Of a stretch of DNA of 64,000 nucleotides, positions 15,922 through 25,297 are shown one piece after another; position 1 is the first letter of the stretch, and each line of letters begins with the position of its first letter. This DNA comes from Clostridia bacterium (GTDB lineage Bacteria > Bacillota > Clostridia > Oscillospirales > CAG-272). The stretch covers positions 1 to 64,000 of the forward strand of contig JAFQFR010000034.1 in NCBI GenBank assembly GCA_017398595.1. Direction: 5' to 3'. The notes below the pieces were generated by a model. The model did no database searches. It saw nothing but the letters and a program-made list of their open reading frames with translations, and was not told the DNA's origin. Made by a program: the position numbers and the translations under genes.

Positions 15922-16685
15922 GTATAACGGAAAAAAGTCTTGTATTTTTGGATGTGGACGGCACGCTGCTGTTTGGCAATACCAAGATCAGTGCGGCGGA
16001 TGTCGATGCGCTTCGCCGCTTGCAGGCGGCAGGGCATCAGATCTTTATCAATTCGGGGCGCAGCCGCTCCATCGTGCCGCAGGCACTGACCGAGCAGGTC
16101 CGCTTCGACGGCTTCGTCTGCGGCTCGACCTATATCGAATATCAGGGCGAGGTGCTGCATCGCAAGCCCGTGGACGATGATACCGTCCGCGCGGTCTGCC
16201 GCTATGCGGCGGAGCACGGCTGGGGCACGCTCCTCGAAGGTGAGACTACGGCATACGGCATCCACGGCGGTGCGTTTCATCCGTGCATAGACATCACGGA
16301 TGCGCTCGACGAATACCTTGAAGAACCGGGAAAAATGCGCGTGACGAAGTTTACGTTTGCCTGTGACATTGCGCCCGAGGTTGCCGCAAGGTTCCCTGGA
16401 ATCCGCGTCATCAACTTCGGCGGATACAGCGAGGGCATCGTGCGCGGCTATGACAAGGCGTTCGGCATGCGGCTGCTCGGCGAAAAATTGAACGTGCCGC
16501 GCGAGCGGATGGTCGCCTTCGGCGACAGCGTCAACGATGTGGAAATGATCGATTACGCAGGCGTCGGCGTCATCATGCATTCGGCACCGACTTTGCTCGA
16601 CCGATATGCCGCACTGCGCGTGGACAAAGACTTTGGCGGCGTTGCCCTCGGCATTGAAAAAATCTTCTTTGGAGAAAGCAAATGA
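15918..16685 (+). CDS. Cof-type HAD-superfamily phosphatase
   Basis: A 255-residue haloacid dehalogenase-type hydrolase that would dephosphorylate a small phosphorylated metabolite. Motif I is DVDGT (nucleophile Asp near residue 11), the Ser of motif II is in INSGR, and motif IV is GDSVND near residue 200. The cap between them is of the Cof/C2 type. The substrate cannot be predicted. The start is the ATG of an ATGA overlap with the preceding gene, with GGAG eight bases upstream. An earlier in-frame start would lie inside the previous gene. Confidence 0.85.
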   Translation: MSITEKSLVFLDVDGTLLFGNTKISAADVDALRRLQAAGHQIFINSGRSRSIVPQALTEQVRFDGFVCGSTYIEYQGEVLHRKPVDDDTVRAVCRYAAEHGWGTLLEGETTAYGIHGGAFHPCIDITDALDEYLEEPGKMRVTKFTFACDIAPEVAARFPGIRVINFGGYSEGIVRGYDKAFGMRLLGEKLNVPRERMVAFGDSVNDVEMIDYAGVGVIMHSAPTLLDRYAALRVDKDFGGVALGIEKIFFGESK

Positions 16686-17482
16686 ACAGTTACGAAATTG
16701 CAGAAAAACTCTCGGGTGAGCCCGAAAAAGATATAGAGATCCTTACTGCGATGATGCTCGCGGAGAAGGACAGAGAGACTAAGCGCAGCATCATTGAAAT
16801 GCTGGATCGCGTCAACGATTATGCACATCTTGTGGAAAAAGGGCTGAAGCCAAGCGGTGTTCGCTACATGGATTTTATCCTCGGCGACTGCCTGTTTGAA
16901 ATGCCCGATGACGAGATTCTGAACACGCTTGCCGACACGCGCCAAAAGGCTGCGGACGGGGACGCTGCGGCGCAGTATTCGCTGGCAATGTACCTGCTCG
17001 GCGGCGCACTCGGATTCCCCGATTACAGCGAGATCGTGGATCTGCTGGGCAAGTCGGCAGCAAAGGATAACAGCGACGCGCTGTATGAGCTCGGCGTTTG
17101 CTATATGAACGGAGAGGGCGTACCGCTCGACTACAAAGAAGCGGAAAAGTGCTATCTGCGGTCGGCGGAGCTCGGTAACGTGGACGCGATGATCGCGCTG
17201 GGCGCGGCATACCGCGGCGGCAAGGGGCTTGCCGAAAATCCCGCGGCGTCTTTTGCCATGTACAAGGCAGCCGCCGACAAGGGCTGTGCGGCGGGATATT
17301 TGCACACGGGCATCTGCTATTTCAACGGCACGGGCGTTGAGGCGGATATTGAAAAGGCGATCGAATGCGTCAAGACTGCCGAGACGCTCGGCAGCAGCGA
17401 TGCCAAAATGCTGCTCAAACGTATGCAGCGCTACTACGAGGAGGGAGATCTCGATGCCATCGAAATTGCCGCTCGAAATTGA
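16682..17482 (+). CDS. Sel1-repeat (TPR-like) protein
   Basis: A 266-residue soluble protein. From about residue 95 it contains a series of Sel1-like repeats, with recurring patterns such as ALYELGVCYMNGEGVPLDYKE and AGYLHTGICYFNGTGVEAD. Such repeats form a helical solenoid for protein-protein contacts. The N-terminal 90 residues are helical and unassigned. It starts within the stop of the HAD gene (ATGA) and overlaps the CYTH gene at its end, so it belongs to the same operon. The partner is unknown. Confidence 0.8.
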   Translation: MNSYEIAEKLSGEPEKDIEILTAMMLAEKDRETKRSIIEMLDRVNDYAHLVEKGLKPSGVRYMDFILGDCLFEMPDDEILNTLADTRQKAADGDAAAQYSLAMYLLGGALGFPDYSEIVDLLGKSAAKDNSDALYELGVCYMNGEGVPLDYKEAEKCYLRSAELGNVDAMIALGAAYRGGKGLAENPAASFAMYKAAADKGCAAGYLHTGICYFNGTGVEADIEKAIECVKTAETLGSSDAKMLLKRMQRYYEEGDLDAIEIAARN

Positions 17483-17957
17483 GCGCAAGTTTCTGATCGC
17501 CTATCCCGACATCGCGCTTTTGGATCGTCTTTCGGGCGGGAACCGCTCCGAGATCTCGCAGACGTATCTTGTCAGTGAGAAAGGCACGAGTGAGCGCGTG
17601 CGTGCCCGCACCAAAAACGGCGTGACCGTCTATACCCATAACACCAAGATCAAGCTTTCGTCGATGAAGCGCATCGAGATGGAAGACAAGGTCAGCGAGG
17701 CGGAGTATAACGATCTGTTTAAACGCGCCGATCCGACCTGCCGCACCATCGAAAAGGTGCGCTACTGCGTGCCTGTCGGAGAATTTGTGTTCGAGATCGA
17801 CCTCTTCCCGTTTTGGCAGGATAAGGCGTTTATGGAAGTGGAAATGCCAAGCGAGGATACGAAGGTGAATCTCCCCGACTTCGTCAACATTATCCGCGAG
17901 GTCACAGACGATAATCGCTATACCAACCATGCGCTTGCCAAGGAGATTCCAGAGTAG
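17454..17957 (+). CDS. CYTH-domain triphosphate-binding protein
   Basis: A 167-residue CYTH protein. The N-terminal ExExK signature is present as EIERKF (residues 8-13). Alternating basic and acidic strand residues (RVRARTK, HNTKIKL, RIEMEDKV, EIDLFPFW, MEVEMPS) line the expected triphosphate tunnel. Family members hydrolyse inorganic triphosphate or thiamine triphosphate, or make cAMP. Single-domain clostridial forms are most often triphosphatases. The ATG at 17454 follows GAGGGAG and overlaps the Sel1 gene by 29 bases. Confidence 0.85.
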   Translation: MPSKLPLEIERKFLIAYPDIALLDRLSGGNRSEISQTYLVSEKGTSERVRARTKNGVTVYTHNTKIKLSSMKRIEMEDKVSEAEYNDLFKRADPTCRTIEKVRYCVPVGEFVFEIDLFPFWQDKAFMEVEMPSEDTKVNLPDFVNIIREVTDDNRYTNHALAKEIPE

Positions 17958-17968
17958 GAGGGGTGTAC

Positions 17969-18334
17969 ATGTTTGAATTGCTTGAATTTCTGTTCCCGAT
18001 CATGTTTATCACTGTCTTTGTGATCGTGATCGGCTCATTTGTTGCCACGGGCGTCAAAGGGATCAGCGAGTGGAACAAGAACAACAATTCGCCGCGCCTG
18101 ACGGTACCTGCCAAGGTGGTCACCAAGCGCAATCACACGGGTGTGCATCATCATAACCATAATGGGCATAGCCACCGCACGACGTCGAGTACATATTATG
18201 TGACCTTTGAGGTTGAAAGCGGCGACCGCATGGAGCTGCAAATGGACGGCTGTGAGTTTGGTCTGCTCGTCGAGGGCGACGAGGGCAAGCTCACGTTCCA
18301 AGGCACGAGGTATCTCGGATTTGAAAGAGAATAA
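17969..18334 (+). CDS. DUF2500-like small membrane protein
   Basis: A 121-residue protein with one N-terminal membrane helix (about residues 4-27), a short linker and a soluble domain. The domain begins with PAKVVTKRNHTG and continues through YYVTFEVESGDRMELQM, as in DUF2500 proteins. A His/Asn-rich loop (HHHNHNGHSH near residues 58-67) might bind metal. The ATG at 17969 is spaced correctly from AGGAGGGG; a GTG two codons earlier overlaps that site. Function unknown. Confidence 0.7.
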   Translation: MFELLEFLFPIMFITVFVIVIGSFVATGVKGISEWNKNNNSPRLTVPAKVVTKRNHTGVHHHNHNGHSHRTTSSTYYVTFEVESGDRMELQMDGCEFGLLVEGDEGKLTFQGTRYLGFERE

Positions 18335-18345
18335 GGAGTAAAACT

Positions 18346-18564
18346 ATGAAATGTCCGTATTGTGGTGACGAAATGCTCGAAGGTGCTTTGAGCAGTCTCG
18401 GTTCGTCTACCTATACCGAAATGTTCTTTTGGCCCAAAGATTCGGAAGAGAACATCGAACAACTCAACGAGGAGTTCGGGCATCCGCTCGGCTACAGCGA
18501 AGTGGCATATGCCTGCCGCACCTGTAAAAAAGCAGTTGCCGTTTGGGACTACAAAAAGAAATAA
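18346..18564 (+). CDS. Small zinc-ribbon protein
   Basis: A 72-residue protein with CPYC near the start and CRTC near the end, the four ligands of one zinc ribbon separated by about 50 residues. Between them lies a segment with LSSLGSSTYTEMFFWP. Similar short proteins occur in Clostridia without known function. It begins 11 bases after the DUF2500-like gene with AAGGAG upstream, so the two are co-transcribed, and a strong terminator follows. Confidence 0.7.
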   Translation: MKCPYCGDEMLEGALSSLGSSTYTEMFFWPKDSEENIEQLNEEFGHPLGYSEVAYACRTCKKAVAVWDYKKK

Positions 18565-18598
18565 GCAACCCCCTCGCAGTGCGCTGCGAGGGGGTTGC
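18565..18598. terminator. Large terminator hairpin
   Basis: A perfect 15-bp GC-rich stem (18565-18579 with 18584-18598, loop TGCG) follows the zinc-ribbon stop codon. It separates the operon from the converging polA gene. There is no long T tract. Confidence 0.7.
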
Positions 18599-18631
18599 AA
18601 GACTTGCCTTTTAAAAGTTTTTTGAAAGGGT

Positions 18632-18668
18632 GCAGGGGAAACTTTTTTATAAAAAAGTTTCCCCTGCG
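18632..18668. repeat. AT-core palindrome between convergent genes
   Basis: An approximately 17-bp inverted repeat reading GCAGGGGAAACTTTTTT and its complement is centred near 18650. Its T6 and A6 cores let it act as a terminator for polA. Elements of this general form are scattered between genes in related Clostridia, so it may be a dispersed repeat rather than a gene-specific terminator. Confidence 0.6.
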
Positions 18669-18674
18669 TCTTTA

Positions 18675-21194
18675 TTATTTGTTCTCATACCAAGTGTCGC
18701 CGATGGTGAGTTCGACCGACAGCGGAACCGAGAGCTTTACGGCGTTCTCCATTTCGCGACGGAGAATTTCGGCAGCCTCATCGGCGCAGTCGCGGGCGGC
18801 TTCCACCACCAGTTCGTCGTGTACCTGCAAAATCAGTTTTGCGTCAATGCCCGCCGCTTTCAGCGCACGGCGGGTGCCTATCATCGCGATCTTGATGATG
18901 TCGGCGGCACTGCCCTGGATCGGGCTGTTCATCGCCACGCGCTCGCCGAAGCTCTTCGTGATCTTGTTGGAGGCTTTCAGCTCGGGAATGTAGCGGCGGC
19001 GACCGAAAATGGTCTCGACATAGCCTTTTTCATAGGCGGATGCGATCGTGTCTTTGAGATAGCGGTCGATCGCGCCGAAACGCGCCAGGTAGCTCTTGAT
19101 ATACTCGCCCGCCTGCTTTTTCGTGATGCCGAGGTCCATGGCAAGGCTGTAGTCGCCGATGCCGTAGACAATGCCGAAGTTGACTGCCTTTGCGCGCTTG
19201 CGCAGTTCGCTTGTGACCTCGCTCATCGGCACGCCGAACACCGCGGACGCGGTCGAGGCGTGAATGTCCTCACCCGAAAGAAAGGCGTTTATCATCGTTT
19301 CGTCACCCGCAACGTGCGCCAGTAAGCGCAGTTCGATCTGCGAGTAGTCGGCGTCGATCAGCACGTGATCTCCGTCGCACGGGATGAAGAAACGGCGCAG
19401 TTCGTGCCCCATTTCGGTGCGGATCGGGATGTTCTGCAGGTTCGGCTCGGCAGAGGAAAGTCTGCCCGTCGCCGTGCCCGTCTGCTTGAATACCGTGTGT
19501 ACAAAGCCGCCCTCATCCGCAACTTTCAGCAGCCCTTCTACATAGGTGCTGCACAGCTTTGCCACCTTGCGGTATTCGAGCACCTCGTCCACGATGGGGT
19601 GATAGGGGCGCAGTTTTTCGAGCACCTCGGCGTTGGTCGAGTAGCCGGTCTTGGTCTTCTTCATGCAGGGCAGCCCGAGCCGTTCAAAGAGCACTTCGCC
19701 GAGCTGTTTGGGCGAATTGATGTTGAATTGCCCGCCTGCCAGCATGTAGATGCGTTCTTCCAGGTCGAGTTGCATGGATTTCAGCTTGTCGCCGTAAGCG
19801 GCAAGTCCCGCGGTGTCGAGCTTGAAGCCGTCGCGCTCCATTTCGTAGAGCACGCGGCAGAGCGGCAGTTCCATCCCGCGGTAGAGCGACACGATGCCGT
19901 CCTCAGCAAGGCGCTGTTCGGTCGCCTTATAAATGCGGTAAATGAGTCCTGCGGCGGGCGCGTCTTCCTTGTAGGCAGTGCCAGCGTAGGCTGTCGCAAG
20001 GCGGTCGAGCGCGAACGAACCCTCGCCCGCGTTGATCGCGTAGGCGGCGAGCATGATGTCATAGTCGTTCTCGCTCGGCAAAAAGCCGTGCGGCGCGCAG
20101 AGTGCCGAGAGCTCCTTTAGGTCATGGCAGATCAGATCGTCACGTTGCAAAAGCGGAGCAAAATCGGCAATGTTGCCGCCGGCAAGGTAGACTTTCTCGC
20201 CGTCCGAGAAGGAAAATTCGCTGCCGAAGGGCGCAAAGGCAAAAGGCTTGCCCGCAAGCACTTCCGTGAGCGCCGCCGCATCGGTGCGCACGATCGGTTC
20301 CTCGACGGCTTCGGCTTGTGGCAGATCGTCCTCGCCGAGACCGTAACGCTTCAGAAAAACGTTGAATTCCAACTTCGTGAACAGGGAATAGAGCGCGGCG
20401 CGGTCAGTCTCCTGCATCCTGGTATCTTCGAGCGTGATGCCGCAGGGAGCGTTTGTATCAATGCGCGCGAGCGTCTGCGACAAAAATGCATTGTCGCGGT
20501 CGGCGCGCAGCTTTTCTTTCTGCTTTTCGCTGATCTTGTCGGTGGTTTCCAGTTCCGCATACAGCTTTTCCAGTGTGCCGAACTCGCTGATGAACTTCAG
20601 CGCGCCCTTTTCGCCGATGCCTGCGACGCCGGGGATGTTGTCCGACTTGTCGCCCATGATCGCCTTTACATCGACGAACCGGGACGGCTCCACGCCATAG
20701 TGCTCGACGAATGCCGCGCGGTCAAAGTGAATGGTTTCGGTGTTGGTAGCGAGCAGAACGGTCACACCGTCGCCGATCAGCTGCAGGGAGTCGCGGTCGC
20801 CCGTCAGTACATAGGCTTCCTTGCCCGCTTTGGCTGCGGCGTTTGCCAGTGTGCCGATGATGTCGTCCGCTTCGTACCCCTCTTTTTCCACGATGGTAAA
20901 GCCCATCGCGCGCAGAACGTCCTTCGCAGGGGCGAACTGTTCGAGCAGCTCCTCGGGCGTTGCGCGTCTGCCCGCCTTGTACGCATCGTACATCTTGTGG
21001 CGGAAGGTCGGCGCCTTGAGGTCGAACGCGACTGCCGCATACTCGGGGTTCAGCGCGTGCAGATGCTTTTCGATAATATTGATCATGCCGTAGATCGCGT
21101 TGGTGTGCATGCCGTCCTTGGTGGTCAAGGGACGCACGCCATAAAACGCACGGTTGATGATGCTGTTTCCGTCAATGACGAGTAATTTTTCCAT
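18675..21194 (-). CDS. polA: DNA polymerase I
   Basis: DNA polymerase I fills gaps and removes RNA primers in replication and repair. The 839-residue protein has an N-terminal 5'-3' exonuclease (1-290, with LLVIDGNSIINRAFYG, DRDSLQL and GDKSDNIPGVAGIGEKGA). A middle proofreading-like domain (about 300-450) lacks the DxE motif and so is probably inactive, as in several Gram-positive enzymes. The C-terminal polymerase has DADYSQIELRLLAH, the finger helix RKRAKAVNFGIVYG and QVHDELV. The start ATG lies one base after the stop of the upstream gene and has only a weak ribosome site, so coupling is likely. An earlier in-frame start would extend into that gene. Confidence 0.96.
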   Translation of the reverse strand: MEKLLVIDGNSIINRAFYGVRPLTTKDGMHTNAIYGMINIIEKHLHALNPEYAAVAFDLKAPTFRHKMYDAYKAGRRATPEELLEQFAPAKDVLRAMGFTIVEKEGYEADDIIGTLANAAAKAGKEAYVLTGDRDSLQLIGDGVTVLLATNTETIHFDRAAFVEHYGVEPSRFVDVKAIMGDKSDNIPGVAGIGEKGALKFISEFGTLEKLYAELETTDKISEKQKEKLRADRDNAFLSQTLARIDTNAPCGITLEDTRMQETDRAALYSLFTKLEFNVFLKRYGLGEDDLPQAEAVEEPIVRTDAAALTEVLAGKPFAFAPFGSEFSFSDGEKVYLAGGNIADFAPLLQRDDLICHDLKELSALCAPHGFLPSENDYDIMLAAYAINAGEGSFALDRLATAYAGTAYKEDAPAAGLIYRIYKATEQRLAEDGIVSLYRGMELPLCRVLYEMERDGFKLDTAGLAAYGDKLKSMQLDLEERIYMLAGGQFNINSPKQLGEVLFERLGLPCMKKTKTGYSTNAEVLEKLRPYHPIVDEVLEYRKVAKLCSTYVEGLLKVADEGGFVHTVFKQTGTATGRLSSAEPNLQNIPIRTEMGHELRRFFIPCDGDHVLIDADYSQIELRLLAHVAGDETMINAFLSGEDIHASTASAVFGVPMSEVTSELRKRAKAVNFGIVYGIGDYSLAMDLGITKKQAGEYIKSYLARFGAIDRYLKDTIASAYEKGYVETIFGRRRYIPELKASNKITKSFGERVAMNSPIQGSAADIIKIAMIGTRRALKAAGIDAKLILQVHDELVVEAARDCADEAAEILRREMENAVKLSVPLSVELTIGDTWYENK

Positions 21195-21195
21195 G

Positions 21196-21996
21196 TTACG
21201 CTTCTTTCTTTTCGGTTTGTACGGCAATCAGGGCAAGTCTTACTAGATGGTAGATGCCGAATGCAAAGAGCAGAATGTCATAGTAGAGATCGGTCATGAC
21301 CACTGTGCGGGCGGCTGCGTAGTATACGAGATCGGGGATCGAGAGCGACAGCGACAGTGCGACGGCGGTCGGTGCGTAGGAAAGATAGCGGCGATAAGCC
21401 GATCTGCCCAACAGGAAGTTCGCTTCTGCGGCGATCGCCAGCATCATAAAGATCGCTGCCGCGTAGCCGAGCACGATCGTGTGATTGACATAGGAGATGG
21501 ATTCGTTGAAGTACAGCCCGAACACCATGACGAGCAGTGTCAGCGCCGAGGAGAGGCAGAGCAGGGCGCGAAAGTCGGCTTTTTTGCCGCCGGTGAAGTA
21601 GTAGAGCATAGCGGCTGCGGCGAATGCAGCCATGATCAGGTCGAGAATGCCGGGCGTTTCAAACATGGGCAGAACGACCTTGGCAAATATATAGAGCAAA
21701 AAGCCGCCGAGCACGCAGCCCATCAGCATGGATACGGCTTTCAAAACCTTGCCTTCGGGCAGGGGTGCCGCACTTTTTTCTTCCTTTATATATATATGCC
21801 CTACGGCGAAGGCGATCGCGGCGAGAATGATGAATGCACATTTTAAAACCATGTGCAAAGTGTCGCTCGTATAAAAGCCGTCTTCGGCACGATACGCGTT
21901 TTGCAGCAGCCATGTGCGCAGAGCGGTGCAGCCGACGGTAACGATCAAAGCCAGCACGCCGAGCACGCGGGCGGAAATCCTTGTTGCTTTATTCAT
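21196..21996 (-). CDS. Multi-pass membrane protein upstream of polA
   Basis: A 266-residue, very hydrophobic protein with about seven predicted membrane helices spread along its whole length. I do not recognise the family. The ATG at 21996 follows GAAGGA; a longer frame upstream lacks a ribosome site and enters the AT-rich intergenic region. Its stop almost touches the polA start, so the two form an operon, though no functional link to replication is evident. Between this gene and the rpsJ promoter (21997-22155) there is AT-rich DNA with no other gene. Confidence 0.7.
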   Translation of the reverse strand: MNKATRISARVLGVLALIVTVGCTALRTWLLQNAYRAEDGFYTSDTLHMVLKCAFIILAAIAFAVGHIYIKEEKSAAPLPEGKVLKAVSMLMGCVLGGFLLYIFAKVVLPMFETPGILDLIMAAFAAAAMLYYFTGGKKADFRALLCLSSALTLLVMVFGLYFNESISYVNHTIVLGYAAAIFMMLAIAAEANFLLGRSAYRRYLSYAPTAVALSLSLSIPDLVYYAAARTVVMTDLYYDILLFAFGIYHLVRLALIAVQTEKKEA

Positions 21997-22155
21997 ACAG
22001 ATGTCCTTCTTTCTTGATACTGCTATTATTCTATCATAAATATGGGAAAAATAACAGGGGTAAGGAAAAAAACTTTCAAAAATACCGTTGTGCAGGATGC
22101 ACAAAAAATGTTTCGAAAATTCTCACAACTTTTTCTTGGAAATATGAAAAAAAAC

Positions 22156-22184
22156 TTGCAATTGCAGTGTAAATACGTTATAAT
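22156..22184 (+). promoter_or_regulatory. Promoter of the ribosomal superoperon
   Basis: TTGCAA (22156-22161), a 17-base spacer and a consensus TATAAT (22179-22184) lie 267 bases before rpsJ. It is the only obvious strong promoter ahead of the cluster and would make a leader of about 260 bases. Confidence 0.8.
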
Positions 22185-22261
22185 GATAAGGCTTGATATG
22201 CGATGAAGCGAGAGGTTGCCATAGAAATATGGGGAATTTTCGTGGAGTATGTCCGATAACC

Positions 22262-22419
22262 GGGCGACAACAAGACTACACTTTACACCGTGCGGTGCAT
22301 CAAAAAGTGTTTCCGGCCGGTATTTGCTAAACTGACAAGCGCCGTTTGCCAGTGTAGCAAGTGCCGGGTTCATAAAGGGAATGCTTGAAACGCACGGCAC
22401 AGTGTTGAGCGTATCGCCC
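22262..22419 (+). promoter_or_regulatory. Structured rpsJ leader RNA
   Basis: The untranslated leader folds as a closed multi-stem unit. GGGCGA (22262-22267) pairs with TCGCCC (22414-22419) to enclose three hairpins. These are ACACTT/AAGTGT (22278-22283, 22305-22310), TTGCTA/TAGCAA (22324-22329, 22355-22360, with an inner ACTG/CAGT stem) and GTGCCG/CGGCAC (22361-22366, 22395-22400). This suits autogenous control of the S10 operon by a ribosomal protein, by analogy with L4 in E. coli. The effector here is inferred. Confidence 0.55.
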
Positions 22420-22450
22420 CAACTAAATATTTAGAAGGAGGCACAACAAA

Positions 22451-22759
22451 ATGGCAGTCAATGAGAAAATCAGAATCAGACTGAAGAGCTACGACCACAC
22501 TTTGATCGACACGGCGGCAGAAAAGATCGTGGAAGTTGCTAAGAGAAACGGTGCTACCGTTTCGGGTCCTGTACCGCTGCCCACCGAGAAGGAAATCGTA
22601 ACCATTCTCCGTGCGGTTCATAAGTACAAGGATAGCCGTGAGCAGTTCGAAATGCGCACGCACAAGAGACTGATCGACATCCTCAAGCCCTCTAAGGCAG
22701 TTGTTGAAGCAATCGCTGCAACCGAACTTCCTGCGGGCGTAGAGATCGAGATCCTCTAA
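22451..22759 (+). CDS. rpsJ: 30S ribosomal protein S10
   Basis: S10, 102 residues, the usual length. It sits in the 30S head, and with NusB forms part of the transcription antitermination complex. The N-terminal [10 protein letters not shown] and the central [16 protein letters not shown] are diagnostic. It is the first gene of the S10 operon, with GAAGGAGG ahead of the ATG. An 89-base gap follows, containing a GTTGGC-GTG/CATGCCAAC stem near 22782-22824, before rplC. Confidence 0.98.
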   Translation: MAVNEKIRIRLKSYDHTLIDTAAEKIVEVAKRNGATVSGPVPLPTEKEIVTILRAVHKYKDSREQFEMRTHKRLIDILKPSKAVVEAIAATELPAGVEIEIL

Positions 22760-22848
22760 TCTCCAAGACCCTCATCGGTCAAGTTGGCGTGAACGGGAAA
22801 CCGAAATTCAAACATGCCAACCAATAACCTTTATGGAGGAAAGGAACC

Positions 22849-23481
22849 ATGAAAAAAGGAATCATTGGTAAGAAGCTTGGTATGACGCAGATCTTCCTGG
22901 AAGATGGCAGCGTCGTTCCGGTAACCGTCATTGAAGCAGGCCCTTGCACGGTCGCTCAGAAGAAGACGGTTGACACCGACGGCTACGATGCAGTACAGCT
23001 CGCATTCGGCGATGTCAAAGAAAAGCACATGACGAAAGCTGAAATCGGTCATTTCAAGAAGGCCGGAGTGGAAGTCAAGAAGCACCTGAAGGAGTTCAGA
23101 CTGGACAACGCAAATGAGATGAACGTTGGTGACGTTGTATCTGCCGATACCTTCGCCGCAGGCGACAAGGTCGACATCACCGGTATAACCAAAGGCCACG
23201 GTTACTCGGGCGCTGTTAAGAGATGGGGACATCACATCCTGCGCATGACGCACGGTACCGGTCCTATCCATCGTCAGGTTGGTTCTATGGGCGCAAACTC
23301 GACGCCTTCGAGAGTCTTCAAGAACAAGAAGATGGCAGGCCAGTATGGTAACGAGCAGGTAACTGTTCTGAACCTTGCTGTTGTTAAAATAGACGCGGAA
23401 AAGAACATCATCGCTGTTAAGGGCGCCGTTCCCGGTGCTAAGGGCGGTATCGTGTTCATCCGTGACTCGGTAAAAGCATAA
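22849..23481 (+). CDS. rplC: 50S ribosomal protein L3
   Basis: L3, 210 residues, an early assembly protein that reaches towards the peptidyl-transferase centre. The N-terminal [13 protein letters not shown] and the loop around [24 protein letters not shown] are typical. The order rpsJ-rplC-rplD is the standard S10 operon arrangement, and a TGGAGGAAAGG site precedes the ATG. Confidence 0.98.
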   Translation: MKKGIIGKKLGMTQIFLEDGSVVPVTVIEAGPCTVAQKKTVDTDGYDAVQLAFGDVKEKHMTKAEIGHFKKAGVEVKKHLKEFRLDNANEMNVGDVVSADTFAAGDKVDITGITKGHGYSGAVKRWGHHILRMTHGTGPIHRQVGSMGANSTPSRVFKNKKMAGQYGNEQVTVLNLAVVKIDAEKNIIAVKGAVPGAKGGIVFIRDSVKA

Positions 23482-23499
23482 CGGAAGGAGGAAGACACA

Positions 23500-24123
23500 A
23501 TGCCTAATATTAAAGTTGTTGATATGGCAGGTAAGGAAGTGAGCGAGCTCACTCTCAGCGAAAAAGTGTTCGGCGCCGAGGTTAAGGGCGCAGTCCTCCA
23601 CACCGCTGTAAAGGCTTACCTTGCAAACCAGAGACAGGGCACACAGTCCACGCTTACCCGTACAGAGGTCAGCGGCGGCGGTAAGAAGCCCTGGAAGCAG
23701 AAGGGTACCGGTCGTGCACGTCAGGGTTCCACCCGCGCTCCGCAGTGGACACACGGCGGTGTAGCACTCGGCCCGAAGCCCCGCTGCTACCACATCACCC
23801 TGAACAAGAAAACCAAGAGAGCAGCACTGTTCGGTGCGCTGTCCGCTAAGGTCGCTGAGGGCAAGATGATCGTTGTAAACGAGATCAAGACCGCAGAGTA
23901 CAAGACCAAGACGATGACTGCTATGCTCGATGCTATCGGCGCTGACAAGAAGACGCTCGTCGTTCTTCCCGAGGTTGACACGATGGTCGTTAAGAGCTGC
24001 GGCAACATCGAGGGCGTAAACACCACCGTTTACAACTCCATCAATGTCTACGACATTATGAACTGCGACACGCTTGTTGTTGCGGAAGCTGCCGTAAAGA
24101 AGATTGAGGAGGTATATGCATAA
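23500..24123 (+). CDS. rplD: 50S ribosomal protein L4
   Basis: L4, 207 residues. It has a globular domain and an extended loop (about residues 45-95, with KKPWKQKGTGRARQGSTRAPQW) that lines the exit tunnel near macrolide-binding sites. In enteric bacteria L4 represses its own operon. Here the structured leader upstream of rpsJ could serve the same purpose, but this is inference. Its stop overlaps the rplW start by one base. Confidence 0.98.
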   Translation: MPNIKVVDMAGKEVSELTLSEKVFGAEVKGAVLHTAVKAYLANQRQGTQSTLTRTEVSGGGKKPWKQKGTGRARQGSTRAPQWTHGGVALGPKPRCYHITLNKKTKRAALFGALSAKVAEGKMIVVNEIKTAEYKTKTMTAMLDAIGADKKTLVVLPEVDTMVVKSCGNIEGVNTTVYNSINVYDIMNCDTLVVAEAAVKKIEEVYA

Positions 24124-24416
24124 TGAAACTTTCCCAGGACATTATCATTAAGCCTATCATCACTGAGAAGAGCATGGACATGCTTGCAGACAAGCGCTAC
24201 GTATTCAAGGTAGCTGCTGACGCAACGAAGCCCGAGATCGCAGCAGCGGTTGAGGAGATGTTCGATGTTGAGGTTGCAAGCGTCAACACTATCAGCATGA
24301 AGAAGAAGCCCAAGAGACTCGGTGTTCACGCCGGCTACACGGGCGAATGGAAAAAGGCTATCGTTTCTTTGAAGCCTTCGTCGAAGACCATCGCGTTCTT
24401 TGACAGCATGAACTAA
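24123..24416 (+). CDS. rplW: 50S ribosomal protein L23
   Basis: L23, 97 residues, located at the polypeptide exit where trigger factor and the signal recognition particle dock. The N-terminal IIIKPIITEKSMD is characteristic. Its ATG overlaps the rplD stop (TAATG), which couples their translation. rplB follows after 19 bases. Confidence 0.97.
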   Translation: MKLSQDIIIKPIITEKSMDMLADKRYVFKVAADATKPEIAAAVEEMFDVEVASVNTISMKKKPKRLGVHAGYTGEWKKAIVSLKPSSKTIAFFDSMN

Positions 24417-24435
24417 GATAGGAGGATAAGAGAGA

Positions 24436-25266
24436 ATGCCTACTATTAAGTACAAGCCGATTACCAACGGCCGCAGAGGTATGACGGTTCCCTCCTTCGA
24501 GGAGATCACCAAGTTCACCCCTGAGAAGAGCCTGGTAGTCATCAAGAAGAAAAACTCCGGCCGTAACAGCTACGGCAGAATCACGGTTCGTCACAAGGGC
24601 GGCGGAAACAAGCAGAAGTACAGAATTGTTGACTTCAAGCGTGCAACTGAGGGCGCAGCAAAGGTTATCGGTGTCGAGTACGACCCGAACCGCACCGCTT
24701 ACATCGCACTGCTCGAGTATGAAGACGGCACGAAGAGCTATGTAATCGCTCCTGTTGGTCTGACCGACGGCGACGTTGTTTACTCTTCCGCCGATGCCGA
24801 CATCAAGCCCGGTAACACTCTGCCGATCGCTAACATTCCTGTCGGTACTTTCATTTACAACATTGAGCTTTACCCCGGCAAGGGCGGTCAGCTCGTTCGC
24901 AGTGCAGGTTGCGCAGCACAGCTGATGGCTAAGGAAGACGGCGTTGCACAGGTCAGACTTCCTTCCGGCGAAGTTCGTATCATCCGTCTCGACTGCAAGG
25001 CTACCATCGGTCAGGTCGGCAACATTGAGCACGACACTGTTAAGGTTGGTAAGGCTGGTAAGACCCGTCACAAGGGTATCCGTCCTACTGTACGCGGTTC
25101 GGTCATGAACCCCTGCGACCACCCGCATGGTGGTGGTGAGGGCCGCGCACCGATCGGTCGTCCCGGCCCGGTAACTCCTTGGGGCAAGCCTGCTCTGGGT
25201 CTTAAGACCAGAAGCAAGAAGGCAAGAACCAACAGGTTCATCGTTAAGCGCAGAAACAGCAAGTAA
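24436..25266 (+). CDS. rplB: 50S ribosomal protein L2
   Basis: L2, 276 residues, needed for subunit joining and peptidyl-transferase activity. The conserved C-terminal segment [18 protein letters not shown] contains the functionally important His. The N-terminal RNA-binding region is intact. A run of AGGAGGA ahead of the ATG and the position between rplW and rpsS are standard. Confidence 0.98.
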   Translation: MPTIKYKPITNGRRGMTVPSFEEITKFTPEKSLVVIKKKNSGRNSYGRITVRHKGGGNKQKYRIVDFKRATEGAAKVIGVEYDPNRTAYIALLEYEDGTKSYVIAPVGLTDGDVVYSSADADIKPGNTLPIANIPVGTFIYNIELYPGKGGQLVRSAGCAAQLMAKEDGVAQVRLPSGEVRIIRLDCKATIGQVGNIEHDTVKVGKAGKTRHKGIRPTVRGSVMNPCDHPHGGGEGRAPIGRPGPVTPWGKPALGLKTRSKKARTNRFIVKRRNSK

Positions 25267-25297
25267 TAGTCGAGTATAGAGAAAGAGAGGCACAGTA

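Noticed and set aside
18565-18668. CRISPR-like repeats between the zinc-ribbon gene and polA
   Set aside because: The two hairpins differ in sequence and there is no regular repeat-spacer pattern; they fit terminators or dispersed palindromes.
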